From Mesorhizobium japonicum MAFF 303099 (lineage in GTDB: Bacteria > Pseudomonadota > Alphaproteobacteria > Rhizobiales > Rhizobiaceae): 64,000 bases of DNA. Positions 29,348 to 39,520 of the stretch are shown in pieces (position 1 is the stretch's first letter; every line of letters starts with the position of its first letter). The stretch is from positions 2,760,001 through 2,824,000 of the forward strand of contig NC_002678.2 of NCBI RefSeq assembly GCF_000009625.1, written 5' to 3'. The notes beneath the pieces were generated by a model. It saw only the letters and a list, made by a program, of their open reading frames with translations, made no database searches and was not told the origin of the DNA. The position numbers and the translations under genes are program-made.

Positions 29348-30589
29348 TCAGCTCCGATAATCGCCGTTGATGGCGACATATTCCTTGGTGAGGTCGCAGG
29401 TCCACACCGTCGCCTTGCCGCGGCCGATGCCGATGTCGGCACGGATGCGGATATCGTCGCGCTTCATGTAAGTCGACGTCGCTTCCTCGGAATAGCCGGG
29501 GTCGCGCTCGCCCTCATGCGCCAGCCTGATATCGCCGAACCAGATCGACAGCCGGTCGCGGTCGGCGGGCTCGCCGGCCTTGCCGACGGCCATGACGACA
29601 CGGCCCCAATTGGCGTCCTCGCCGGCGACCGCTGTCTTGACCAGCGGCGAATTGGCGATCGACAGCGCGATGCGCTTGGCCGAGCGGGCCGATTTCGCGC
29701 CGGTGACGGTGACTTCGACCTGCTTGCGGGCGCCCTCGCCGTCGCGCACCACCTGCAGCGCCAGCGACTTCAGCACCTTGCCGAGCGCCCGGCGGAACTG
29801 ACCGAGCCGTGCGTCTTTCGGGTCGGTGATTTCAGGCGCACCGCGCTTGGCGGCCTTGCCGGTGGCGAAGATCAGCAGTGTGTCGCTGGTCGAGGTGTCG
29901 CTGTCGACGGTCACCGCGTTGAAGGTCTTGGCCGTGCCGCGCGACAGCAGGTCCTGCAGCACGGGGGCCGCGATCGGCGCGTCGGTGGCGATGAAGGACA
30001 GCATCGTCGCCATGTCGGGGGCGATCATGCCGGCGCCCTTGGAGATGCCATTGATGGTGACATCGGTGTCACCAAGCTTGACGGTCTGCGTCGCCACTTT
30101 CGGATAGGTGTCCGTGGTCATGATGGCCTTCGCCGCCTCGGTCCACAGGTCGGGCTTGCCATCACTGACCAGTCCGGCAAGCAGATGGCTGAACTTGGTC
30201 GTGTCGAGCGGCTCGCCGATGACGCCGGTCGAGGCCAGGAACACCTCACCTGCCGTGCAGCCGGCAGCCTTTGCCGCCGCCTCGCCGGTCAGCGCGGTGG
30301 ATTCGCGGCCCTTCTTGCCGGTGAAGGCGTTGGCATTGCCGGAATTGACGACCAGCACCCGGGCCTTGCCGGCGGCAAGGTTCTGGCGGCAGAAATCGAC
30401 GGGCGCCGAGGGGCATTTCGACTTGGTGAACACGCCGGCGACCGCAGTGCCGGCATCGAACACCATGGCCAGCAGGTCGGTACGGTTCTTGTACTTTATC
30501 CCCGCTTCGGCGGTGGCGATGCGCACCCCTTCAATGACAGGCATTTTGGGGTACTTCTTCGGCGCGAGCGGCGAAATCGTCGTGGACAT
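29348..30589 (-). CDS. argJ: Bifunctional glutamate N-acetyltransferase / N-acetylglutamate synthase
   Basis: Catalyses the cyclic acetyl transfer step of arginine biosynthesis, from N-acetylornithine to glutamate; bifunctional forms also use acetyl-CoA. The 413-residue precursor cleaves itself in [21 protein letters not shown], between Ala194 and Thr195, freeing the catalytic threonine of the beta chain. [11 protein letters not shown] and the C-terminal [15 protein letters not shown] are hallmarks. It starts the argJ-GNAT-mutT run and is divergent from the caspase-fold gene across 169 bp. Confidence 0.97.
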   Translation of the reverse strand: MSTTISPLAPKKYPKMPVIEGVRIATAEAGIKYKNRTDLLAMVFDAGTAVAGVFTKSKCPSAPVDFCRQNLAAGKARVLVVNSGNANAFTGKKGRESTALTGEAAAKAAGCTAGEVFLASTGVIGEPLDTTKFSHLLAGLVSDGKPDLWTEAAKAIMTTDTYPKVATQTVKLGDTDVTINGISKGAGMIAPDMATMLSFIATDAPIAAPVLQDLLSRGTAKTFNAVTVDSDTSTSDTLLIFATGKAAKRGAPEITDPKDARLGQFRRALGKVLKSLALQVVRDGEGARKQVEVTVTGAKSARSAKRIALSIANSPLVKTAVAGEDANWGRVVMAVGKAGEPADRDRLSIWFGDIRLAHEGERDPGYSEEATSTYMKRDDIRIRADIGIGRGKATVWTCDLTKEYVAINGDYRS

Positions 30590-30758
30590 GGGGACCTCGG
30601 GCGGGAAAATCGCAAGGGGAAGGCCGGTTTGCCCGATACGGCGCGCCGGCGCAAGGGCGTTTTCGCCGCGCCTGCCGGGGCGGCGGACCGCGCCGGATTA
30701 AGCCTGCATTTCAAATCTGTTGGCGTCGCCGGGACCTGTGGCGCTATGATTGCGCCCC

Positions 30759-31988
30759 ATGGGCAGGCTTGCGATCCTCGCTTGGGCATTTCTGGGACTG
30801 TTGCTGCTGAGCGCCGACGCTGAGCCGGCGCGGCGCGTGGCGCTCGTCATCGGCAACGGCACCTATGCCGAGGCCGGCACGCTGGCCAATCCGGTCAACG
30901 ACGCCCTCGACATCGCCGACAAGCTGCGCTCCATCGGTTTCGAGGTCATCGAAGGCAACGACCTCGGCAAGCGCGAGCTCGAACGCAGCATCGGCGAATT
31001 CTCCGATGCGCTCGAAGGCGCCGGGGTCGGGCTTTTCTACTATGCCGGCCACGGCCTGCAGGTCGACGGGCGCAACTACATCGTGCCGGTCGACGCGAAG
31101 CTTGACATGCCGGTGAAACTGCAGCTCGAAGCGGTACCGATCGACGAAGTCCTCGACATCATGGAACAGCAGACCAAGGTCAGCCTGGTGTTTCTCGATG
31201 CCTGCCGCAACAATCCGTTTGCCCGCAGTCTAAGCCGCACCGCCACGACGCGCTCGGCGACCGCGCTCGCCGGTCTCGCGCAGTTCGATTCGACGCGCGG
31301 CTCCTTCATCGCCTTCTCGACCGCGCCAGGCGCGGTCGCCATGGACGGCACCGGGCGCAACTCGCCCTTTGCATCAGCCCTTTTGCGGCACATCGCCGAA
31401 CCCGGCCAGAGCATCAACGACATGATGATCGCGGTGCGCCGCGACGTCGTTTCGCAAACCCGCGAAGGCCAGCGCCCCTGGGAGCAGGGCTCACTGCTCG
31501 AACGTTTCGAGTTCGTCCCGGGTGACGGGCCAGCCCCGAAGCCCAAGCCGGCGGCCGAGCCGGCGTCGGCCCCACGGGTCGCGGCGCTGGAGCGCTCCGT
31601 GGGCGATGACAAGGCTTCGATCGAACAGTTCCTGCGCCGGGATTATCTGGCGCCCGACACCAGGACGATGGCCGAAACGGTCAAGCGGATCTACGGCTCG
31701 TCGGCCACTATTTTCGGTACACGCTACGACGCCGATGCCATCGTCAAGGTGAAGACCGACTGGTTCGCGCAATGGGCTTCGTGGTCGCTCGGGCTGGAAC
31801 CCGGCAGCCTGGAGATCACGCCGCATGGCGAGGACCGCACTGAGGCCGCCTTTGCCATGCGCTACGACTACGTACCGAAGGACAAGTCGGCGGCACGGCT
31901 GACCGGCAAGGCGCGCGTCACGCTTGGGCTGGTCAAGGCCGCGGAGGGATGGCGCATCGAATCCGAAACCTCGCAGGCGATGCAATGA
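30759..31988 (+). CDS. Exported caspase-fold (peptidase C14, p20-like) protein
   Basis: A 409-residue protein with a signal peptide (MGRLAILAWAFLGLLLLSADA) followed directly by a caspase p20-like domain: RVALVIGNGTYAEAGTLANPVNDALDIADKL, catalytic His98 in FYYAGHGLQ and catalytic Cys149 in VFLDACRNNPF. Residues about 230-409 include a Pro/Ala linker and a C-terminal alpha/beta domain (DWFAQWASWSLGLEPGSLEIT...) resembling an NTF2/SnoaL-like fold; that assignment is tentative. Such proteins are frequent in rhizobia. Location outside the cytoplasm argues against a cytoplasmic suicide role. The ATG at 30759 is preferred to an upstream TTG. It converges on an MFS gene (21-bp gap). Confidence 0.88.
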   Translation: MGRLAILAWAFLGLLLLSADAEPARRVALVIGNGTYAEAGTLANPVNDALDIADKLRSIGFEVIEGNDLGKRELERSIGEFSDALEGAGVGLFYYAGHGLQVDGRNYIVPVDAKLDMPVKLQLEAVPIDEVLDIMEQQTKVSLVFLDACRNNPFARSLSRTATTRSATALAGLAQFDSTRGSFIAFSTAPGAVAMDGTGRNSPFASALLRHIAEPGQSINDMMIAVRRDVVSQTREGQRPWEQGSLLERFEFVPGDGPAPKPKPAAEPASAPRVAALERSVGDDKASIEQFLRRDYLAPDTRTMAETVKRIYGSSATIFGTRYDADAIVKVKTDWFAQWASWSLGLEPGSLEITPHGEDRTEAAFAMRYDYVPKDKSAARLTGKARVTLGLVKAAEGWRIESETSQAMQ

Positions 31989-32009
31989 TGCGCTGGCCCG
32001 GGCGCGAAT

Positions 32010-33239
32010 TCACGCCCTTTGGCGCGACATGAATTCGGTGGCGAAACAAAGCAGTGCCGCAACCGGCAGCGCCAGGCCGATCCAGGACACCAGTGGCCAG
32101 CCGTCTTGCGCATAGGCCCAACCGCCGACACCCGAGCCGATGGCGCCAGCGATGAAGAACGTCGCCATGTAGAGCCCGTTCAGACGGCTGCGATGGGCGG
32201 CGCCGAGCGCGAACAGGTCGCGATAGCCGAGGACAAGGTTGGTCTGCACGCCGAAGTCGAGGACGATGGCTGCGGCAACCAGCAGCGCCAGCGAAAGCGT
32301 CGAACCGCTGGGGGCGATATGGGTTACGAGAAAGGCGACGGCGACGCACAGCATGGCAAAGGCTGTCGCCGGGCGGCTCCATCCGCGGTCGGCAACCCTT
32401 CCGGCGAGCGGCGCGGCGATAGCGCCGGCGACACCGGCCAAGGCGAACAGGCCGATGCCGCGCTGCGTCAAGCCGAAATCGGGTCCGGCCAGCAGCAGCG
32501 GTGTCGTCGTCCAGAACAGGCTGAAGGCCGCGAACAGGAACGCCTGATAGAGAGCCCGCCGCCGCAGGACCGGCGTCGAGCGCGCAATCTGCACCATGGA
32601 CGCCAACAGTGCGCCATAGCTCAGACGCGCCGTCGGCACGCGCCTGGGCAGCGCGAACCGCAGCACCACGGTCAGCAGGATCATAACGGCGCAAGAGGTG
32701 AAGTAGACCACATGCCAGGACGACAGCGCGGTGATGAAACTGGAAAACGGCCGTGACAGCATTATGCCCAGCAACAATCCCACCGACACATTGCCGACCA
32801 CGCGGCCACGCCTGGCCTCCGGCGCCAGATGCGCCGCATAGGGGATAAGGGTCTGCACCGCGACCGAGCCAAGGCCGACAAACAGCATCGCGGCCAGAAA
32901 AAACGCCGGCTGCGTTGAAATCGCCGCGCCCAATAAGGCGAGCGTCGCAACGGCGAGTATGCCAAGCACGAGCCTGCGGTTCTCGATCAGGTCGCCAAGC
33001 GGCACGATGAACAGCAGGCCCACCCCGTAGCCGATCTGCGCCATCGTAACGATCAGGCCCGCCGCATGTGGCGGCAGGCCAAGTTCGGCGCCAATCGGGC
33101 CAATCAATGGCTGTGCGTAATAGATATTGGCAACGATCAGCCCGCAGGCGGCAGCCAGCAAGAAGGTCATCCAATTCGAAATTGTCGTCTCGGCGGATGC
33201 GGAGCCGGATGCGGTAATGGTGGTCATGATGATGTCCAT
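32010..33239 (-). CDS. MFS transporter, 12 TM, TetR-controlled
   Basis: A 409-residue major facilitator permease with twelve predicted helices: first helix FLLAAACGLIVANIYYAQPLIGPI, motif A between helices 2 and 3 (PLGDLIENRRLV), and a symmetric second half starting QIARSTPVLRRRALYQAFLFA. NIYYAQPLI at helix 1 marks the DHA1-like subgroup common in proteobacterial efflux carriers. Start at 33239 (MDIIMTTI); an ATG four codons later is also possible. It is divergent from a tetR-type gene, with two matching operators just upstream, so it is probably an inducible exporter. Substrate unknown. Confidence 0.9.
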   Translation of the reverse strand: MDIIMTTITASGSASAETTISNWMTFLLAAACGLIVANIYYAQPLIGPIGAELGLPPHAAGLIVTMAQIGYGVGLLFIVPLGDLIENRRLVLGILAVATLALLGAAISTQPAFFLAAMLFVGLGSVAVQTLIPYAAHLAPEARRGRVVGNVSVGLLLGIMLSRPFSSFITALSSWHVVYFTSCAVMILLTVVLRFALPRRVPTARLSYGALLASMVQIARSTPVLRRRALYQAFLFAAFSLFWTTTPLLLAGPDFGLTQRGIGLFALAGVAGAIAAPLAGRVADRGWSRPATAFAMLCVAVAFLVTHIAPSGSTLSLALLVAAAIVLDFGVQTNLVLGYRDLFALGAAHRSRLNGLYMATFFIAGAIGSGVGGWAYAQDGWPLVSWIGLALPVAALLCFATEFMSRQRA

Positions 33240-33240
33240 C

Positions 33241-33276
33241 GGAACGAAACGTTCCGTTGAATAGAACGAGCCGTTC
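33241..33276. promoter_or_regulatory. Two tandem TetR-type operators
   Basis: Site 1 is GGAACG-AAA-CGTTCC (33241-33255), a perfect palindrome. Site 2 is GAACG-AGC-CGTTC (33264-33276), with the same half-sites and spacer. Their centres are 22 bp apart, about two helical turns, so two dimers would bind the same DNA face. They touch the MFS start codon on one side and lie 145 bp before the tetR gene on the other. The shared motif and divergent layout strongly suggest they are the sites for that regulator. Confidence 0.75.
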
Positions 33277-33420
33277 CGTTTCGTCAAGCGATGATGTATG
33301 AGCATCTCTTGGCATCGGTGTATTTTGCGGCCAAATGGCTTCGTTTGGTCCGCAAAAGACAAACGGTTGCCGGCGGGTTGTTTCAGCCGAAACGAGAAAC
33401 CGCTTCAGGAGGAACGGCTC

Positions 33421-34017
33421 ATGGGCGAAATCGCCGATCCGGCACGCAAATCGATTGGCGCCAGGCGCAATCCCGACAGCGCCGAAGCCATTCTGGAGGC
33501 TGCCGAAGCCGTGCTGATCGAGGCCGGCTATGCCGGTTTCTCGATCGAGGCGGTGGCGCGCCGCGCCCGTGCCGGCAAGCCGACCATTTACCGCTGGTGG
33601 CCTAGCAAGGCGGCGCTGCTGCTCGAAGTCTACCAGCGCCAGAAGCGCGTCGACATTCCCGATACGGGAAGCCTGGAGGAGGATCTCGTCGGCTTCCTGG
33701 TCAATCTGTTCGCGCATTGGCGCGAGACATCGTCGGGCAGCGTCTTCCGGTCGCTGATCGCCGAGGCACAGTCGGATGAAACCGCGGCGGCGGCCCTGGC
33801 GGGCTATGCCGGAGCGCGCCGCACCCACACCGGCCAGATCATCGAGCGCGCCAAGGCGCGGGGCGAGATCGCCGGCGATATTGATCCGGGCGTGGTTGCC
33901 GATATCATCGCTTCCTACGCCTGGCGGCATCTCCTGACCAACCGGCTCGATGAACCCAAGGCCACGATACGCAAAATGGTCCGCTATCTCCTGCAAGGCA
34001 TAGCAGCCGGCAGATAA
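33421..34017 (+). CDS. TetR/AcrR family transcriptional repressor
   Basis: A 198-residue TetR regulator. The N-terminal HTH is clear: DSAEAILEAAEAVLIEAGYAGFSIEAVARRARAGKPTIYRWWPSKAALLLEVY, with the recognition helix KPTIYRWW. The C-terminal ligand domain (about 80-195) belongs to the TetR_C-type helical bundle. The ATG at 33421 has a near-ideal AGGAGG at 8-bp spacing. It is divergent from an MFS exporter with two palindromic operators between them, and is expected to repress the exporter and perhaps itself. It is followed by a bidirectional terminator. Confidence 0.95.
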   Translation: MGEIADPARKSIGARRNPDSAEAILEAAEAVLIEAGYAGFSIEAVARRARAGKPTIYRWWPSKAALLLEVYQRQKRVDIPDTGSLEEDLVGFLVNLFAHWRETSSGSVFRSLIAEAQSDETAAAALAGYAGARRTHTGQIIERAKARGEIAGDIDPGVVADIIASYAWRHLLTNRLDEPKATIRKMVRYLLQGIAAGR

Positions 34018-34036
34018 CGGCATGGCGGTCAACAAA

Positions 34037-34075
34037 AAAAAGGGCGCGGCAACCCTTGGCTGCCGCGCCCTTTTT
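34037..34075. terminator. Bidirectional Rho-independent terminator
   Basis: Perfect 15-bp stem (AAAAAGGGCGCGGCA / TGCCGCGCCCTTTTT) with a 9-base loop, ending in T5 on the plus strand and T8 on the minus strand. It lies between the converging tetR gene and the parvulin gene and should stop both transcripts. Confidence 0.93.
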
Positions 34076-34092
34076 GAAAAGATCGTTCAGAC

Positions 34093-35004
34093 TTACTTGC
34101 CGGCTTCCATCGTATCGACGGCCTGCTTCAGCTTGGCGTCGGGGATCTCGACCTTGGCGCCGGCGCGCAACGACTTGACCAGGGCGAAATACTTGTCGCG
34201 GATGACCGCCTGCTTGGCCTGGTCCTTGACGTCGTCGAAGGCCGGCGGCTGCTTGGCGCGCTTGTCCTCGAGCTTGATGACATGCCAGCCGAACTGCGTC
34301 TGCACCGGCTGCTCGGTGTATTTGCCGACCTCGAGCGCGAAGGCTGCCTTGTCGAACTCCGGCACCATCTGGCCAGGCCCGAACCAGCCTAGGTCGCCGC
34401 CATTGGACTTGCCCGAGGGGTCGCTGGTGTGCTCGTTGGCGAGCTTCTGGAAATCACCGCCTCCGTCGAGCTGCTTGATGATCGCCTCGGCCTCTTCCTT
34501 CGTCTTCACGAGGATGTGACGGGCATGCACCTCGTTGACCGGCGGCGTGTTGGCGATTTCCTGGTCGTAGCGAGCGCGGATCTCGGCGTCGGTGACCTTG
34601 TTGACGACGCCCTTCTCGACCATCTCGCCATGCAGCGCGCGTTGCTGCAGGAAGGCCATGCGGCGCTGGAAGTCGGGATCCTTGTCGAGACCGTCGGTAA
34701 CGGCCTTGGCGGCCATGACGCGGATCTCGATGGCCGCCGAAAGGGCAGCCGCGCGGCGCTGTTCGGGCGGCAACTGCGCGAATTGCTGCGACAGCTCGCC
34801 TTCGGCAAGCACCAGGTCGGCTTCGGTCAGGGGCTGGCCGTTGACCGTGGCGACCACGGCATTCGGGTCGACCGGCGCCGCAGCGGGTGCGGCCGGAGCA
34901 GCAGGAGCGGCCTCCTGCGCCATGACGGGCGACAGGCAAAGAGCCGACAGGCCGAAGGCCAGACCAAGGCTGGCAAGCGACGCACGGCGGAACAACAAGG
35001 GCAT
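34093..35004 (-). CDS. Exported parvulin-type peptidyl-prolyl isomerase
   Basis: A 303-residue periplasmic foldase. It has a signal peptide (LASLGLAFGLSALCLSPVMA), an Ala/Pro linker, an N-terminal SurA-like helical region (VVATVNGQPLTEADLVLAEGELSQQFAQLPPEQR) and a parvulin domain from about residue 155 (EVHARHILVKTKEEAEAII...LANEHTSDPSGKSNGGDLGWFGPGQMVPEFDKAAFAL...TQFGWHVIKLED). The key HxxH-type strand and the GWH motif are intact. It is divergent from secA across 261 bp, so secretion and periplasmic folding genes share this control region. Confidence 0.94.
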   Translation of the reverse strand: MPLLFRRASLASLGLAFGLSALCLSPVMAQEAAPAAPAAPAAAPVDPNAVVATVNGQPLTEADLVLAEGELSQQFAQLPPEQRRAAALSAAIEIRVMAAKAVTDGLDKDPDFQRRMAFLQQRALHGEMVEKGVVNKVTDAEIRARYDQEIANTPPVNEVHARHILVKTKEEAEAIIKQLDGGGDFQKLANEHTSDPSGKSNGGDLGWFGPGQMVPEFDKAAFALEVGKYTEQPVQTQFGWHVIKLEDKRAKQPPAFDDVKDQAKQAVIRDKYFALVKSLRAGAKVEIPDAKLKQAVDTMEAGK

Positions 35005-35265
35005 AAGGATGACTCCGGTGAAGGATTGTAAGGAGGGGTGGCTTCCAATCAGCCAGATTGTGGCGGAATTTGGCGCGACCGGCAGGGCCAGCGCGGCGTT
35101 GACATCAGTTGAGCCCCCTCTTATCTGTCCAACGACTTTGCGTCCAGAACCGTTTTCCGGGCGCTTTTTGTGTTTGCCCGTATTCAGGCGGTGCGATCAC
35201 GCGGATTTGATGGGGCCGGCCGGCGCCTGTCTCAAGATTGAGAATTCTATCGAAAGGACCATTGG

Positions 35266-37998
35266 ATGGTCAGTCTCGGCGGTCTCGCCCGTAAGGTTTT
35301 CGGTTCCTCCAACGACCGTCGGGTCAAATCGACCCGGCCCCGTGTCGAGGCGATCAACGCCATGGAAAACGAGATGCGGGCGCTCTCCGACACCGAACTC
35401 GCGGGGCGTACGGAAAAATTCCGCCAGGACATCGCCAATGGCGCCAGCCTTGACGACCTTCTGGTCCCGGCCTTCGCCACCGCGCGCGAGGCGGCACGCC
35501 GCGTACTCGGCATGCGCCCCTTCGACGTCCAGCTGATCGGCGGCATGGTGCTGCACAATGGCGGCATCGCCGAGATGCGCACCGGCGAGGGCAAGACCCT
35601 GGTGGCGACACTGCCAGTCTACCTCAACGCACTCGCCGGCAAAGGCGTCCATGTCGTCACCGTCAACGACTATCTCGCCACCCGCGACTCCGAATGGATG
35701 GGCCGCGTCTACAAATTCCTCGGCCTCTCGGTCGGCGTCATCGTCCATGGCCTGTCGGACGAGGAGCGCCGCGTCGCCTACGCATCCGACGTCACCTACG
35801 CCACCAACAACGAGCTCGGCTTCGACTATCTGCGCGACAACATGAAGTATGAGCGCGCCCAGATGGTGCAGCGCGGCCACAATTACGCGATCGTCGACGA
35901 AGTCGATTCCATCCTGGTCGACGAGGCGCGCACGCCGCTGATCATTTCCGGTCCGCTCGAGGACCGTTCGGAAATGTACAACACCATCGACACTTTCATC
36001 ATCCAGTTGCAGCCGCAGGATTATGAGATCGACGAGAAGCAGAAGACCTCGATCTTCACCGAGGAAGGCACCGAGAAGCTGGAGAACCTGCTGCGCGATG
36101 CCGATCTGCTCAAGGGCGAGTCGCTCTACGACGTCGAGAACGTCGCCATCGTCCACCATGTCAACAATGCGCTGAAGGCGCACCGGCTGTTCCAGAAGGA
36201 CAAGGACTATATCGTCCGCAACGGCGAGATCGTCATCATCGACGAATTCACCGGCCGCATGATGCCCGGCCGCCGCTATTCGGAAGGCTTGCACCAGGCG
36301 CTGGAAGCCAAGGAGCATGTGGCGATCCAGCCGGAGAACCAGACGCTCGCCTCCGTCACCTTCCAGAACTACTTCCGCCTCTACAAGAAGCTGTCCGGCA
36401 TGACCGGCACGGCGCTGACCGAGGCCGAGGAATTCGGCAACATTTACGGTCTCGAAGTCACCGAGATTCCGACCAATCTGCCGGTCATCCGCAAGGACGA
36501 GGACGACGAGGTCTACCGGACGGTCGAGGAGAAGTACAAGGCGATCGTCAAGGAGATCCGCGAAGCCAGCGCCAAGGGCCAGCCAACGCTGGTCGGCACC
36601 ACCTCGATCGAGAAGTCCGAGCAGCTGGCGGATCGCCTGCGCAAGGAAGGTTTCAAGGATTTCGAGGTGCTGAACGCTCGCCACCACGAGCGCGAAGCGG
36701 CGATCGTCGCCCAGGCCGGCAAGCCCGGCGCCATCACCATCGCCACCAACATGGCCGGCCGCGGCACCGACATCAAGCTCGGCGGCAATGCCGAGATGCG
36801 CATCGCCGACGAACTGGGCGACATGCCTGAGGGCCCCGAGCGCGAGGCGCGCGAGAAGGAAATCATTGCCGACGTCGAGCGCCTGAAGGAAAAGGCGCTG
36901 GCCGCCGGCGGCCTCTACGTGCTCGCCACCGAGCGCCATGAATCGCGCCGTATCGACAACCAGTTGCGCGGCCGCTCCGGCCGCCAGGGCGACCCCGGCC
37001 GTTCGAAATTCTTCCTGTCGCTGCAGGACGATTTGATGCGCATCTTCGGCTCCGAGCGCATGGACGGCATGCTGCAGAAGCTCGGCCTCAAGGAAGACGA
37101 AGCGATCATCCACCCCTGGATCAACAAGGCGCTGGAGAAGGCGCAGAAGAAGGTCGAGGCGCGCAACTTCGACATCCGCAAGAACCTGCTGAAGTATGAC
37201 GACGTCTCCAACGACCAGCGCAAGGTGGTGTTCGAGCAGCGCATCGAGCTGATGGACGGCGAAGGCCTGTCGGAAACCATTGCCGAGATGCGCGAGGGCG
37301 TCATCGACGAGATCGTCGCCAAGGCCATTCCCGAAAACGCCTATGCCGAGCAGTGGGATGTCGCCGGCCTGAAGGCTGAGGTCGCCGAATTCCTCAATCT
37401 CGACCTGCCGGTCGAGGACTGGGCCAAGGAAGAGGGCATCGCTGAGGACGACATCCGCGAACGTATCACGCAGGCCGCCGACGCCGCCGCCAAGGAGCGC
37501 GCCGAGCGCTTCGGCCCCGAGGTGATGAACTATGTCGAGCGCTCCGTGGTGCTGCAGACGCTCGACCATCTGTGGCGCGAGCACATCGTCAACCTCGACC
37601 ATCTGCGTTCGGTCGTCGGCTTCCGCGGCTACGCGCAGCGCGATCCGCTGCAGGAGTACAAGGGCGAGGCCTTCGAGCTGTTCCAGGCGATGCTCGGCAA
37701 TCTGCGCCAGGCCGTCACCGCGCAGCTGATGCGCGTCGAACTGGTCCGCCAGGCCGCCGAAGCCCCGCCTCCGGAAGCGCCCGACATGTTCGGCACGCAT
37801 ATTGACGGCACCACCGGCGAGAACGATTTCGAAGGCGGCGAAACCGCCCTCCTGGTGCGCCAGGAGCAGAACGCCGTCGTCGCCCCCGAAGACCGCGACC
37901 CGAACAACCAGGCGACCTGGGGCAAGGTCGGCCGCAACGAAGCCTGCCCCTGCGGCTCCGGCAAGAAATACAAGCACTGCCACGGGGCGTTTGCTTAA
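35266..37998 (+). CDS. secA: SecA preprotein translocase ATPase
   Basis: ATP-driven motor that pushes unfolded preproteins through SecYEG. The 910-residue product has Walker A at 107-111 (RTGEGKT), the DEAD-like [12 protein letters not shown], preprotein cross-linking domain, second nucleotide-binding fold with [14 protein letters not shown], helical scaffold, and a C-terminal SEC-C zinc site (Cys894, Cys896, Cys905, His906 in [15 protein letters not shown]) for SecB binding. A spacer of about 50 residues separates scaffold and zinc site. AAAGGA precedes the ATG. An unrelated flippase gene follows after 121 bp. Confidence 0.98.
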   Translation: MVSLGGLARKVFGSSNDRRVKSTRPRVEAINAMENEMRALSDTELAGRTEKFRQDIANGASLDDLLVPAFATAREAARRVLGMRPFDVQLIGGMVLHNGGIAEMRTGEGKTLVATLPVYLNALAGKGVHVVTVNDYLATRDSEWMGRVYKFLGLSVGVIVHGLSDEERRVAYASDVTYATNNELGFDYLRDNMKYERAQMVQRGHNYAIVDEVDSILVDEARTPLIISGPLEDRSEMYNTIDTFIIQLQPQDYEIDEKQKTSIFTEEGTEKLENLLRDADLLKGESLYDVENVAIVHHVNNALKAHRLFQKDKDYIVRNGEIVIIDEFTGRMMPGRRYSEGLHQALEAKEHVAIQPENQTLASVTFQNYFRLYKKLSGMTGTALTEAEEFGNIYGLEVTEIPTNLPVIRKDEDDEVYRTVEEKYKAIVKEIREASAKGQPTLVGTTSIEKSEQLADRLRKEGFKDFEVLNARHHEREAAIVAQAGKPGAITIATNMAGRGTDIKLGGNAEMRIADELGDMPEGPEREAREKEIIADVERLKEKALAAGGLYVLATERHESRRIDNQLRGRSGRQGDPGRSKFFLSLQDDLMRIFGSERMDGMLQKLGLKEDEAIIHPWINKALEKAQKKVEARNFDIRKNLLKYDDVSNDQRKVVFEQRIELMDGEGLSETIAEMREGVIDEIVAKAIPENAYAEQWDVAGLKAEVAEFLNLDLPVEDWAKEEGIAEDDIRERITQAADAAAKERAERFGPEVMNYVERSVVLQTLDHLWREHIVNLDHLRSVVGFRGYAQRDPLQEYKGEAFELFQAMLGNLRQAVTAQLMRVELVRQAAEAPPPEAPDMFGTHIDGTTGENDFEGGETALLVRQEQNAVVAPEDRDPNNQATWGKVGRNEACPCGSGKKYKHCHGAFA

Positions 37999-38119
37999 GG
38001 GCGCCGCTTCCTTCCCCCGTCACTGTACGGGGAGAAGGAAGCTCTCCACCCACGTTTTCTTAATGTGTCTCCGCTACACCAACGCCTGAAAAAGAGGCGG
38101 AAAACGGAGAGAGATCGGG

Positions 38120-39520
38120 GTGCGCTTTTCCGCGGCCACGACTGCCGGGCGGTTCTTGCCGCAGCGTTTGGCGCTGCGCGTGGGGCCACTGCTTGGCCGC
38201 ATCGACGCCGTGCTGTTCACCGCCGATGAGCGTGGCGAGGCCGGCCGCATGTCGGTCATCGCCTTCTCCATCCGCATCGTCAGCGCCGTCATCGCCTTCA
38301 TCAGCCAGGTGCTGATGGCGCGCTGGATGGGGTCGTTCGAATACGGCATCTTCGTGCTGGTCTGGGTGACGATGGTGATCGTCGGCAACCTCGCCTGCCT
38401 CGGCTTCCACACCTCGGTCATCCGCTTCATCCCCGAATACCGCGAGCGCGGCCTGATGGACGAACTGCGCGGCATCGTCGTGGCCAGCCGCCTGTTCGTG
38501 CTGATCGCCTCCACCATCATCGCCGGGCTCGGCGCGCTCGGCGTCTGGCTGGCGGCACCCTGGATCGAAAACTACTACGTCATCCCGTTCATCCTCGGCG
38601 TCATCTGCCTGCCGATGATCGCGCTGTCGGACCTGTTGCAGGGCCAGGCCAGGGCGAACAGCTGGGCGCTTTTCGCCCTCTCGCCGACCTACCTGATACG
38701 GCCGGTGCTGATCCTGCTGTTCATGGCGCTGATGCTTCTCGCCGGCTACGCGGCCGATGCCAGGACGGCGATCTTCGCCTCGATCGCCGCCACCTATGTC
38801 ACCACGCTCGCGCAGCTGGTCGGCGTCACCCACCGCATGGAGAGGCAGATCCCGGCCGGGCCGATGAAAGTGCATTTCGCGCAATGGTTCATCGTCTCGC
38901 TGCCGATCTTCCTGGTCGAAAGCTTCTTCTTCCTGCTCACCAATGCCGATGTGCTGATGGTCGGCGCCTATATGGATCCCAACGACGTCGCCGTCTATTT
39001 CGCCACGGTCAAGACGCTGGCGCTGGTGCATTTCGTCTATTTCGCCGTCAAGGCCGGTGTCGCCCAGCGCTATGCGCAGTTCACCCATGGCGAGCCGGAA
39101 AAGCTTGCCGTCTTCGCCCGCGAGACGGTGTCGTGGACCTTCTGGCCCTCGCTGCTGATGGCGCTGCTGGTGCTGGCGCTGGGCAAACCCATGCTGGTGC
39201 TGTTCGGCCCCGAATTCACATCGGGCTATCCGCTGCTGTTCCTGCTCGTCTTCGGCGTCGTGGCGCGCGCCGCCGTCGGCCCCTGCGAAAGCCTGCTCAC
39301 CATGAGCGGCAACCAGAACATCTGCGCCGCCGTCTATGCCATGACACTGGCCTTCAACATCGGCCTTAACGTGGTGCTGATCCCGCGTTTCGGCCTGTGG
39401 GGCGCCGCCATGGCCACCGCCTTCGCCATGATCTTCGAGGCCAGCGCGCTGTCCTTCACGGTCTGGCGCAAGCTCGGCATCGTCATGGCGATCTTCGTGC
39501 CTGCCAAAGGAGCCGCCTGA
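38120..39520 (+). CDS. Polysaccharide/oligosaccharide flippase-like membrane protein (MOP superfamily)
   Basis: A 466-residue polytopic protein with about 12-14 helices, of the Wzx/MATE-like (MOP) superfamily that moves lipid-linked glycans across the inner membrane. Features include the first-helix region FSIRIVSAVIAFISQVLMARWMGSFEYGIFVLVW, the mid-protein ESFFFLLTNADVLMVGAYMDPNDVAVYF and the late NQNICAAVYAMTLAFNIGLNVVLIPRFGLWGAAMATA, all typical. GTG start; an internal ATG at 38249 would remove a cationic N-terminus. Its TGA overlaps the ATG of the next gene (TGATG), implying translational coupling. No glycosyltransferases are nearby. Confidence 0.88.
   Translation: MRFSAATTAGRFLPQRLALRVGPLLGRIDAVLFTADERGEAGRMSVIAFSIRIVSAVIAFISQVLMARWMGSFEYGIFVLVWVTMVIVGNLACLGFHTSVIRFIPEYRERGLMDELRGIVVASRLFVLIASTIIAGLGALGVWLAAPWIENYYVIPFILGVICLPMIALSDLLQGQARANSWALFALSPTYLIRPVLILLFMALMLLAGYAADARTAIFASIAATYVTTLAQLVGVTHRMERQIPAGPMKVHFAQWFIVSLPIFLVESFFFLLTNADVLMVGAYMDPNDVAVYFATVKTLALVHFVYFAVKAGVAQRYAQFTHGEPEKLAVFARETVSWTFWPSLLMALLVLALGKPMLVLFGPEFTSGYPLLFLLVFGVVARAAVGPCESLLTMSGNQNICAAVYAMTLAFNIGLNVVLIPRFGLWGAAMATAFAMIFEASALSFTVWRKLGIVMAIFVPAKGAA

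Noticed and set aside
30759..31988. Caspase-based anti-phage defence system
   Set aside because: The protein has a signal peptide and stands alone between housekeeping and transport genes, with no effector, sensor or reverse-transcriptase/nuclease neighbour.
35197..37983. 928-codon open frame antisense to secA
   Set aside because: secA has full family motifs on the plus strand; the antisense product has only repetitive Leu/Asp/Val composition and no recognisable domain.
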